This document shows positions 1 to 5,976 of a stretch of 42,099 nt of DNA, piece after piece. The position numbers and the translations under genes are program-made. Within the stretch, counting starts at the first letter, position 1; the number at the start of each line of letters is the position of its first letter. Under the pieces are notes generated by a model. The model did not search any database and was not told where the DNA came from. It saw nothing but the letters and a program-made list of their open reading frames with translations. Origin of the DNA: Pseudoduganella violaceinigra DSM 15887 (GTDB lineage Bacteria; Pseudomonadota; Gammaproteobacteria; Burkholderiales; Burkholderiaceae_D); the NCBI RefSeq assembly GCF_000425385.1, contig NZ_AUDI01000028.1, positions 1-42,099 on the forward strand, given 5' to 3'.

Positions 1-229
1 TGCTGTACAGCACCTGCAGCAGCATGGCCCGCAACAGCTTTTCTGGCGCGATGCTCGGGCGACCACCCTTGATGTCGGCCTCGTACATCTCAGCGAACAG
101 GTCGTTCATCTTCTCCAGCGCCGTATTGGCCATCTGGCGAATCGCACGCAATGGATGATCCTTCGGGATGAAGTCCTCCAATTTGCGCATCATGAACAGG
201 CTTTCGGTAAAGGTGTCGGCGCCGCGCAT
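1..229 (-). CDS. IS5-family transposase, N-terminal part (cut by window edge)
   Basis: The first 76 residues of a transposase read leftwards off the window. The start MRGADTFTESLFMMRKLEDF followed by DHPLRAIR, LFAEMY and KGGRPSIAPEKLLRAMLLQ is the DUF772-type N-terminal domain of IS5/IS1182-group DDE transposases. The catalytic residues lie outside the window, so whether the element is intact cannot be judged. The ATG at 229-227 is the natural family start. A terminal inverted repeat candidate lies about 75 bases upstream (302-315), which fits the usual distance from transposase start to IS end. Confidence 0.85.
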   Translation of the reverse strand, partial: MRGADTFTESLFMMRKLEDFIPKDHPLRAIRQMANTALEKMNDLFAEMYEADIKGGRPSIAPEKLLRAMLLQVLYS

Positions 230-315
230 CGTTTTTCAGAATGAAGTGGGGATGTCAGGATAACATTGGGCCGCCAGCAACAGCCCGCTTGTCGAGGCAG
301 GATTTCAGCAGCCTG
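1..315 (-). mobile_element. IS5-type insertion sequence, right end only
   Basis: The element includes the partial transposase and about 86 bases of leader. Its outer end is placed at 315 because the 14 bases at 302-315 (on the minus strand CAGGCTGCTGAAAT) recur as both ends of a 151-bp mini-element at 3482-3632. CTAG follows directly at 316-319, a tetranucleotide of the kind often seen at IS5-group target sites. The other end is beyond the window, so no target duplication can be tested. Confidence 0.6.
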
Positions 316-423
316 CTAGTCCGAGCACGAACAAGAAGATTGGCATTGCGCCCCCAACTCGAAGCTTGCCGGCGATGAGGTCTGTAACGATCCCGCGATC
401 CCTGAACAAAGCGCCAGCTATTG

Positions 424-819
424 TTAATGGAAAGAGAGTTCAGAGAATTTTTCTTCGAAATCAGATAAGAATAGCCGACTATTAAAGCCATCAATCTTGT
501 ACCGACCGATAACTTCCGGCACTTCCAATCGCAGCTTGGATAAGATCTTGAATCTGCGTTCCGCGGGAGTCGTCGTGGCAATCTCGTTCAAATCCAGCAT
601 AACATCTATATAAATCTTCTTCTCTTTTTTCGAGTGGCGAATTCGGCGTTTGAATCCATATTCAGGATTTCTGCATATTAAGAATATCGAAACCCCATCC
701 AAACCTGCTCCATATGAACGCTTTTGAAACAGCGTCCAGTATTCCGTCGTTGAAAGCCAATCCAAAACACAACCGACCCCCGAGTCCCACTCAGCATCAG
801 CCAAAATATTTAATCGCAT
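424..819 (-). CDS. Candidate immunity protein of a polymorphic toxin cassette
   Basis: This 131-aa soluble protein has no signal peptide or membrane segment and is AT-rich compared with the core genes. It starts 11 bases after the stop of a toxin C-terminal fragment (831-1106), on the same strand and in toxin-then-immunity order. Size, position and the mixed alpha/beta composition (WLSTTEYWTLFQKRSYG near residue 22, FLSDFEEKFSEL at the end) fit an immunity protein that binds and neutralises the adjacent toxin. I do not recognise the exact Imm family. The frame is intact although its toxin is broken, so it may still protect against sister cells that deliver the same toxin. The role is inferred mainly from context. 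Confidence 0.55.
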   Translation of the reverse strand: MRLNILADAEWDSGVGCVLDWLSTTEYWTLFQKRSYGAGLDGVSIFLICRNPEYGFKRRIRHSKKEKKIYIDVMLDLNEIATTTPAERRFKILSKLRLEVPEVIGRYKIDGFNSRLFLSDFEEKFSELSFH

Positions 820-830
820 ATCTTACGCTC

Positions 831-1106
831 CTATCGCACAATTTTATTTCCCGGCGGAAGATGCCCATTTTGTCCGACGTAGTCAAGAATTTTAGCATTC
901 TCCAAAATAAGGCTCTCAAGTCTACTTCCGTTTAGCTCCGGGCTCATCCGCAATCCTTCACCAATACTGTCAAGGTATGTTTGTGAGTACCTGGCTCCAA
1001 AATCTTTAGTTGTTCCAAATTTCCAGACGTCGCCGGCTTTGCACCACATTTGGCCTGTTGGTTCTTTGAATCCGCGGGTCATGATTGGGTACCATCTATC
1101 TTTAAC
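831..1106 (-). pseudogene. Toxin C-terminal domain fragment (GIY-YIG-like, Rhs/CDI type)
   Basis: The open frame runs from the edge of the IS4 element (1106) to a stop at 831; the ATG at 1082 gives 83 aa. The sequence WYPIMTRGFKEPTG, then DVWKFGTTKDFGARYSQTYL, then LESLILENAKIL and LPPGNKI closely resembles delivered C-terminal toxin domains at the ends of Rhs and contact-dependent proteins. The KFGTT, following Arg (ARYSQ), later Glu (LILENAK) and Asn (PGNK) fit the order of a GIY-YIG nuclease fold; that assignment is my inference. A full effector would carry hundreds to thousands of residues of delivery sequence upstream. Here the frame meets a TGA at 1109-1107, exactly at the IS end, so this is an orphan remnant. 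The candidate immunity gene follows 11 bases downstream. Confidence 0.6.
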
Positions 1107-1107
1107 T

Positions 1108-2525
1108 CATAGCTTTATACACAAGTCAGTCCGACTCTCCCCGCAGGGCGCGTGGCGTCTGAGCAGCGGTTTGGACTCTATCGAGTCCACGCCATATCGT
1201 TTTGGCGCCGGGCTCCCCGTCGCCCTTGCGGGCCAAGAAGCCGCCAATCTGTGCGATCAGGCGCACCACTTCGTTCACGGAAGGTGTTTTAGCCGGGAGC
1301 TTCTTTTTCGCCAAGAGATATGCCCCATGGATTTCATCGGCGTCGAAAAACAATGTGGCATCAAGGTCCGGGCAGGTGCGTCCCTTGCGCATCAGATATG
1401 TAATGCGCCAGCCGACGACCATGAACAATGCCAGTGCGCGTTCCAGACGGTCAATGGCCCCCAATTGCAACGCCTCGACCTCACAGCCATTCTTGATGAC
1501 GTGGAAGTAGATCTCGATTTCCCAACGCGCCCTCTACCAGTCGATCAATTCCACGGCCTGCTGGTGCGTCGCGGCTTCCCGGTTCGTCAGCAGGCGCCAT
1601 TCCACTGGCTTGACGCCGGCAGGGCATCCACTTCACGTGCCACCACACAAGTGACGTTCAATCGGCCGCGTTTGCCATCGCCGATCTCCACCCGGCGCGC
1701 CCACAACTGCTGGCGCACCTTGCGCGATGGCCGATGTTCGCGTGCTCCCAGCGTAAATTCAATTTCGCCCAGTGGCGTGTCGGCCGTGGCCGTGACCCAC
1801 AATCTGGTGCCCTGGTCACCGGGCAAACAGCGATCGTGCTTGGCGCGCACCAGCCAGTCAGCCGGCGTTCCCAGCTCATGTGCGCGACGCATCATTTCCA
1901 CCATGTCGGCCTCGCGGTCGGCCAGGTACACCAGCCGCGTCTCGGGCATGTCGGACGCCATTTTCGCCACCCGCTCATAGCCCTCGACCCAGCGCGCGCT
2001 CTCCTTGTGACCCGGCCGCATGCCAACGGCATCACGCTTCTCGCGCGCCCACATCCATGCATCGAGCACGCCCAGCGGCTCGCGCTCCGTCGTCACGGCA
2101 TAGGTCGGGTGCAGGTACATGCCACGCCGCGCCTCATAGTTCAACGGCCCCAGTCCCGCAATTTCCTGGCCGTCGAAATCAAGTTCCGTCGTGTCCTGGA
2201 TGCACAGCACCACCGGCTGTGTGCGCATGCGCTCCTGAGTTCGCGCCCAGTGTGGCGCGAGGATATCGGCCCATGCTACATCCGTATTGCGCAGGAAGCG
2301 GTACGCCGCCATTGTCTCGCTCCAGCTATCACATGCTTCCGGGACACTGGATGCCGGCTTGGCCGCAAGTCGTTCAATCAATTCCTTCGCCCTCTTGTCC
2401 AGACGGGCGTCACCCAGATCAAGTCCAGCAAATTCGTGCTCTGTCCACTGTTCCGCCGCTCTCACCACGCGCCCGCCCAAAAGACGAGAGTAAACGCGAT
2501 TTGGCGGAAGTTTACAAGGCAATGA
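1108..2525 (-). mobile_element. IS4-family (IS50/Tn5-like) insertion sequence, decayed
   Basis: The left end at 1108 reads CATAGCTTTATACACAAGT, whose last 12 bases match the Tn5/IS50 outside end (TTATACACAAGT). The opposite end near 2525 reads, on the minus strand, CATTGCCTTGTAAACTTCC, matching the left end at about 11 of 17 positions. No 9-bp target duplication is visible with these borders, so one end may be displaced or a rearrangement may have followed insertion. Right border approximate. The only gene is the broken transposase. Confidence 0.7.
1126..2465 (-). pseudogene. IS4-family transposase, frameshifted and with a nonsense codon
   Basis: A Tn5-like DDE transposase of roughly 450 aa. 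The first segment (to about 1587) holds AEQWTEHEFAGLDLGDARL, the first catalytic Asp in CIQDTTELDFDG and the second in YLADREADMVEMM. The third catalytic residue, Glu, lies in RARWEIEIYFHVIKNGCEVE, downstream and in another frame. Two lesions separate them. The first is a frameshift at about 1610-1630, after the Val-Asp-Ala codons. The second is an in-frame TAG at 1536-1534, where the family has Tyr in DWYRARWE. The start is taken as the GTG at 2465; the frame is open further up, but that part overlaps the IS terminal repeat. It cannot make an active enzyme. Confidence 0.85.
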
Positions 2526-2561
2526 CAGACCTGACCCAGAATTGAGATCCAGAATTTAATT

Positions 2562-3182
2562 CTACTTTAATGAAACGTTAAATAATGGCAATTCGAAACT
2601 TTCGAGGGCGCTTTGCTCAGTGAGTTTTTCTACAGATTCATCTGCGGTGTAAGCAAAAATCTCTGATGAACCATTACGTCCCCGCAACTGGACGACAAAT
2701 GCTTTTCCTATTGTTGGACGTACGACAAACTCATAAGATTGGTATCGCTGAAGCGCTTGAATGGGGATCAAGTCAACAATCTGATTATTTAATGCTTTAA
2801 CGTATTTCTCGCTAAGTCCGTCCGCATAAGATGCAGTAAGATCTTGTGGTTGTTTGAGAAACTTCAGCACCGTAGTTTGCGCGTCACTAAAGGAGCGTCT
2901 CGCCGTATGGCGATAAATCGCGCCGCACGTCAATGCTTGCGAAGCTACAAAACAAAGAACAAGAACATTTCTTCCAAAATGCCGAAGCGAGTATAGCCGC
3001 ACGTAAGCTACAAAAAAAACTACAGTGGCGAAGGTGGGCAACATCAACGATGCGACAAAGCTCCCAGACGGAAGTATTGAATCAACTATTGAGTCCTGCC
3101 CTGCAATGGATATAGCAGTATCCATGAGGACTAAACTTTGCAACGACGCCACCAACGAGAATGCAATAATTTTTCTAGGCAT
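2562..3182 (-). CDS. Membrane protein, unknown; possible immunity partner
   Basis: The 206-aa product has three hydrophobic segments in the first half (about residues 5-22, 43-63 and 71-92) and then a roughly 110-residue soluble domain (LKFLKQPQDLTASYADGL to the end). Low GC. No Shine-Dalgarno precedes the ATG at 3182. The frame directly continues that of the toxin-like fragment stopping at 3231, so translation may be coupled. Position just behind a toxin-like fragment suggests an immunity protein that protects at the inner membrane. I do not recognise the family and infer the role from context only. Confidence 0.55.
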   Translation of the reverse strand: MPRKIIAFSLVASLQSLVLMDTAISIAGQDSIVDSILPSGSFVASLMLPTFATVVFFVAYVRLYSLRHFGRNVLVLCFVASQALTCGAIYRHTARRSFSDAQTTVLKFLKQPQDLTASYADGLSEKYVKALNNQIVDLIPIQALQRYQSYEFVVRPTIGKAFVVQLRGRNGSSEIFAYTADESVEKLTEQSALESFELPLFNVSLK

Positions 3183-3230
3183 GAAATTAAGAAATTTTTT
3201 AGCTACAAAAAACTTTGCCGTCGCGTAGTA

Positions 3231-3481
3231 TTAATTCCCGCAAACCTCAGCCTTACACGTCTCGTACACTTCACGTACCCACATTACACAGTTCCTAGTG
3301 AATGCACCATAGGTAGTATCGCCTCCGCCTTTTAGGCGCTCAGCAACACAATTCTCGAGTTTGACTGCATCGCATGTTTTTGGCGTCGCAGGAGACATGC
3401 TTACGGCTCCAGCCTGATTGGGATCCTCTGGTTTAACGATACCTGGGCCGCCAATAATGTCGTCGACAACCGTTCCATTAG
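3231..3481 (-). pseudogene. Cys-rich toxin-like C-terminal fragment
   Basis: An open frame without its own credible start runs from the mini-element border (3481) to TAA at 3231. It reads NGTVVDDIIGGPGIVKPED, then MSPATPKTCDAVKLENCVAE, then GAFTRNCVMWVREVYETCKA and ends EVCGN. The five cysteines and the acidic, Gly/Pro-rich lead-in look like the junction and C-terminal domain of a secreted or Rhs-like effector. An ATG at 3398 would give a 55-aa peptide, but the sense upstream of it argues for truncation. The mini-element cuts the frame. The family is not recognised. Confidence 0.45.
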
Positions 3482-3632
3482 CAGGCTGCTGAAATACTGA
3501 TTTGCGTCATCTTCTGTCGGATTGCCGACCTCGCAAAACGAGCTACAAGCGATTTTTTCGACATGTTCAAGGGTAAAGGCACCCTGACTCATGTCCAAAC
3601 TGGGTGTGTTTCGGAGGTATTTCAGCAGCCTG
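3482..3632. mobile_element. 151-bp mini-element (MITE-like) with 16-bp perfect inverted ends
   Basis: The ends CAGGCTGCTGAAATAC (3482-3497) and its exact complement GTATTTCAGCAGCCTG (3617-3632) face each other 119 bases apart. The outer 14 bases are identical to the end of the IS5-type element at 302-315. Flanks are TTAG on the left and ATAG on the right, sharing TAG but not a full tetranucleotide. There is no transposase inside. The interior can be read on the minus strand as a fragment containing GAFTLEHVEKIACSSFCEVG, so it may be captured coding DNA. It sits at the break of the toxin-like frame 3231-3481. Confidence 0.6.
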
Positions 3633-3697
3633 ATAGAACTGACGCTGGAGAATTATCATTCCTCCCAAATCCAAAACTTTGCGTTTCTAAGAGAATG

Positions 3698-3988
3698 TTA
3701 GCCGTCTTTCGGAAACAAAGTGACCAACAGCAGAATCAATAAGGCGGCCACTCCGAAAAAATAGACGATTACATAAACTGACTTATATGCGGTGGGGTTG
3801 GACTCAAACGTTACACGTCCGCCGCGCGTCATTAGCTCCGTTTTCCTTTTGTAGTTCTCAGAAACTACCCAGAAGCAGGCAAGTCCCCAAAAAACCTCAA
3901 CCGCCGCAAGCACGAACCGCGTTTGTTCGTGCAAAAAAAATATCGATGGCAAAATAAGTAGGCCAATAACGAACAAGAAAAGTGGCAT
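3698..3988 (-). CDS. Small membrane protein, unknown
   Basis: This 96-aa protein has hydrophobic segments at about residues 2-19, 26-43 and 70-90. A short charged stretch (YKRKTELMTRGGRV) separates the second and third. A good GAGG Shine-Dalgarno lies about 7 bases before the ATG, so the gene is likely expressed. It is isolated between a 310-base gap and the mini-element, and AT-rich like its neighbours. Small three-helix proteins in such regions are often immunity proteins, but nothing here proves that. Confidence 0.6.
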   Translation of the reverse strand: MPLFLFVIGLLILPSIFFLHEQTRFVLAAVEVFWGLACFWVVSENYKRKTELMTRGGRVTFESNPTAYKSVYVIVYFFGVAALLILLLVTLFPKDG

Positions 3989-4298
3989 AGGTACCTCAAT
4001 ATAGGTCTGTTGGTACTTCGATCGATAAGCTCCCTAGCATCTCTTAAAGATCTTGTTTATGTAGGCGATGGTTTCTTGTTCCACGCCTTAAGTGATACGA
4101 GCTACGGTGCGGATAACCACGCCCTCAGTTAGAACAATTATGCACGCTCCAAAGTGCGCTTCTCGGACGAAACATACAGATGCTCGCGTTTGGCTTTCAT
4201 CACGGTCGCCCCTGTTCCTGTCAGGCGTTTCGCCGCATTATGGAAGGTCACGTATCTGAATGACATGCCTGAACCCAGACCTGAGCGACACAATTTCG
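3989..4298. other. 310-base stretch without a convincing gene
   Basis: The only candidate is a 42-codon minus-strand frame at 4266-4138 (MSFRYVTFHNAAKRLTG onwards, basic, ending KRTLERA). It lacks a ribosome-binding site and resembles no family I know. It may be a remnant. No terminator-like hairpin was seen after the gene that stops at 4299. Confidence 0.4.
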
Positions 4299-4700
4299 TT
4301 ACCGCCCCGCCGTCGCGTACCAGGCAAAGCAACTTGCCAGCTGCTTCGGAATACCCGGGACGTTTTTGAGCGCCCACTCCTCCATGGCTGCCCCTTCGGA
4401 TCGCATAGCTGCGCCGCTCCACATGTTGATGTACGTCCCTTCGGCGGGCACATTTGGGTAAAACAGGAAAACTTCATCGGCCTGGTGCGTGTCCACGTAA
4501 ACAACCCGCCATTGCCTCGACGCGAACGTACTAAGCACATCAACAGATGGGACGCCTAATTGCTTTGCAATAGCCTCTGACCAGTTTTTCTTTTCAGCCA
4601 TGGATAGCTGCTGGGTGGCGTCGTCACATCGTGTCTTGGCGCCACCCGGCAAGCTGATGAAGGCGGCGATTAATGCGACACAAAATTTTCTAGTACTCAC
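4299..4700 (-). CDS. Secreted protein, unknown (last gene of four-gene operon)
   Basis: 133 aa. The N-terminal MSTRKFCVALIAAFISLPGG is a signal peptide. The mature part has WSEAIAKQLGVPSVDVLS, SRQWRVVYVDTHQADEVFLF, WSGAAMRSEG and a C-terminal Cys in LASCFAWYATAGR. Two mature Cys (in TRCDD and ASCFAW) could form a disulfide in the periplasm. The start is GTG at 4700, immediately after the tandem stops TGA-TAG of the preceding gene, so translation is probably coupled. The family is not recognised; the sequence looks like small periplasmic proteins common in Oxalobacteraceae. Confidence 0.65.
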   Translation of the reverse strand: MSTRKFCVALIAAFISLPGGAKTRCDDATQQLSMAEKKNWSEAIAKQLGVPSVDVLSTFASRQWRVVYVDTHQADEVFLFYPNVPAEGTYINMWSGAAMRSEGAAMEEWALKNVPGIPKQLASCFAWYATAGR

Positions 4701-4703
4701 CTA

Positions 4704-4937
4704 TCACAGTCCCGTGTCGACCGGCATCAAGCGCTTTGCTTTCGCTCGCCTGAATATCCGAAATAGAGAAGCGATCGGAACGATCGCCGTGAAAATGACG
4801 ATGGCGCAGATAGCTGCCACCAGCACCGTATACCAGAGGCCGATGGAGTCGACCTTGTGTATCTTTTCCAGCTGGAGTTCAAGCAGAAGGCTGGCGCCAA
4901 AGACCAGTAGAAATGCATAAATTCGTTTCAGACTCAT
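4704..4937 (-). CDS. Small two-helix membrane protein, unknown
   Basis: 77 aa with hydrophobic segments at about residues 5-20 and 35-60. The segments are joined by a short loop (EKIHKVDSIG) and followed by a basic tail (FRRAKAKR). Starts 3 bases after the previous gene's stop codon and ends with the double stop that abuts the next GTG start, so it is firmly part of the four-gene operon. No family recognised. Confidence 0.65.
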   Translation of the reverse strand: MSLKRIYAFLLVFGASLLLELQLEKIHKVDSIGLWYTVLVAAICAIVIFTAIVPIASLFRIFRRAKAKRLMPVDTGL

Positions 4938-4940
4938 GCC

Positions 4941-5204
4941 CTATCTTCTGTTTGAGATTACTGCAGCGATCACTAATAGCGCCATGACGAGTAGTCCGAC
5001 AACGACACCCCTTTTAGATCTTCTGTCGGCCTTCTGCTGGAAATCCTCAATAAGCAATGGCCAGATGAGGTAGTAGTCCCAGAAAGATCTTTGCCTGGTC
5101 CGCGTATTTTTCTTGGTCAGAAGGTAGATCACCAATCCGCCAAAAACAACAGCCATTACGCCGCCGATCAGATACCCATACATTATGAGCCAGCCTTCAG
5201 ACAT
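4941..5204 (-). CDS. Small two-helix membrane protein, unknown
   Basis: 87 aa. The first helix is at about residues 8-30 (GYLIGGVMAVVFGGLVIYLL). A middle cytoplasmic-looking loop is rich in Arg and Lys (TKKNTRTRQRSFWDYY and KADRRSKRG). The second helix is at about 66-84. A GGAAGGGA Shine-Dalgarno precedes the ATG at 5204. Second gene of the operon that starts at 5789. Function unknown. Confidence 0.65.
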   Translation of the reverse strand: MSEGWLIMYGYLIGGVMAVVFGGLVIYLLTKKNTRTRQRSFWDYYLIWPLLIEDFQQKADRRSKRGVVVGLLVMALLVIAAVISNRR

Positions 5205-5261
5205 CGCGTCCCTTCCATGCGTCGTTAATCCAGCAACAATTCTTAAGTATCCGCTGGATTG

Positions 5262-5789
5262 CTATGCAGTGCCAAATCGTCGTGCGCATGTCCGAATGAA
5301 CCACGAGAAGAACGCACCAAACAGCAGCGCACAAAAGAACTGGCCAACGTTCTTTTCCGAATAGGTGAGCGGGCGAATCGCTCCATTCAAAACCCTGTAG
5401 GTTTCGGAAATGGCCAGATCATCTTGAAACTTGAGAGAAATGACCTGCTCATTCGCGTTCACTGCAACGCTCGAGAATTCCCAATCTCTATCGAAGCTCA
5501 ATCCGGCACTCGCGTTCAGGCGAAGCGACGCGGTGGGATGTGCCGATAAATGTTTCGCAAGGTCTGACAACAAAACTGGCTGCACTTCCGATGATTCTGG
5601 TCCTGCGCTTACAAGGACTTGAAATCGCGATGGCACAGGATCGCCATGCGCCATATCGCGCGAGCATTGATGGATCATGCAGATGGCGCTCATCCCGAGG
5701 TAAGTCCCCGTACCAATTCTTACCGGCGCAAACACCGCTGCACCAAGCAGTGTCAGGATGACAGGCTTTAATCGCTTCATTTCAAACAT
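5262..5789 (-). CDS. Membrane-anchored protein, unknown (first gene of four-gene operon)
   Basis: 175 aa. An N-terminal hydrophobic segment (about residues 9-37) and a C-terminal one (about 147-167, FFCALLFGAFFSWFI) bracket a roughly 105-residue domain rich in Ser, Leu and Val (SSEVQPVLLSDLAKHLSAHP). That topology places the middle domain in the periplasm with both ends in the membrane. Start could be 5789 or the second Met at 5780; neither has a clear Shine-Dalgarno. The next gene starts 57 bases downstream. No known family recognised. Confidence 0.6.
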   Translation of the reverse strand: MFEMKRLKPVILTLLGAAVFAPVRIGTGTYLGMSAICMIHQCSRDMAHGDPVPSRFQVLVSAGPESSEVQPVLLSDLAKHLSAHPTASLRLNASAGLSFDRDWEFSSVAVNANEQVISLKFQDDLAISETYRVLNGAIRPLTYSEKNVGQFFCALLFGAFFSWFIRTCARRFGTA

Positions 5790-5926
5790 TGATTTGAACG
5801 ATTGGCGACACGCGGCTGCATTTCACACTCATGCAAATATTTCTAACAAACAACTTCAATTAACGTGCGATACTATCATATTAGGTGGTGAAAAAATCTC
5901 TCTGATTCCCACGAAACAGGCGGCGC

Positions 5927-5955
5927 AAAAAAAAACGGCAGCCAATCGGCCGCCG
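5927..5955 (-). terminator. Intrinsic terminator of the cysteine desulfurase gene
   Basis: Read on the minus strand, an 8-bp stem CGGCGGCC/GGCTGCCG (one G-U pair) with loop GATT is followed by nine T. It begins 21 bases after the TGA of the gene at 5977-7938. Confidence 0.85.
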
Positions 5956-5976
5956 CAAGCAGGATACAACTTAGAT

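Noticed and set aside
1039..1980. Plus-strand 313-codon frame across the transposase
   Set aside because: It lies antisense to an evident IS4-family transposase and crosses the IS border.
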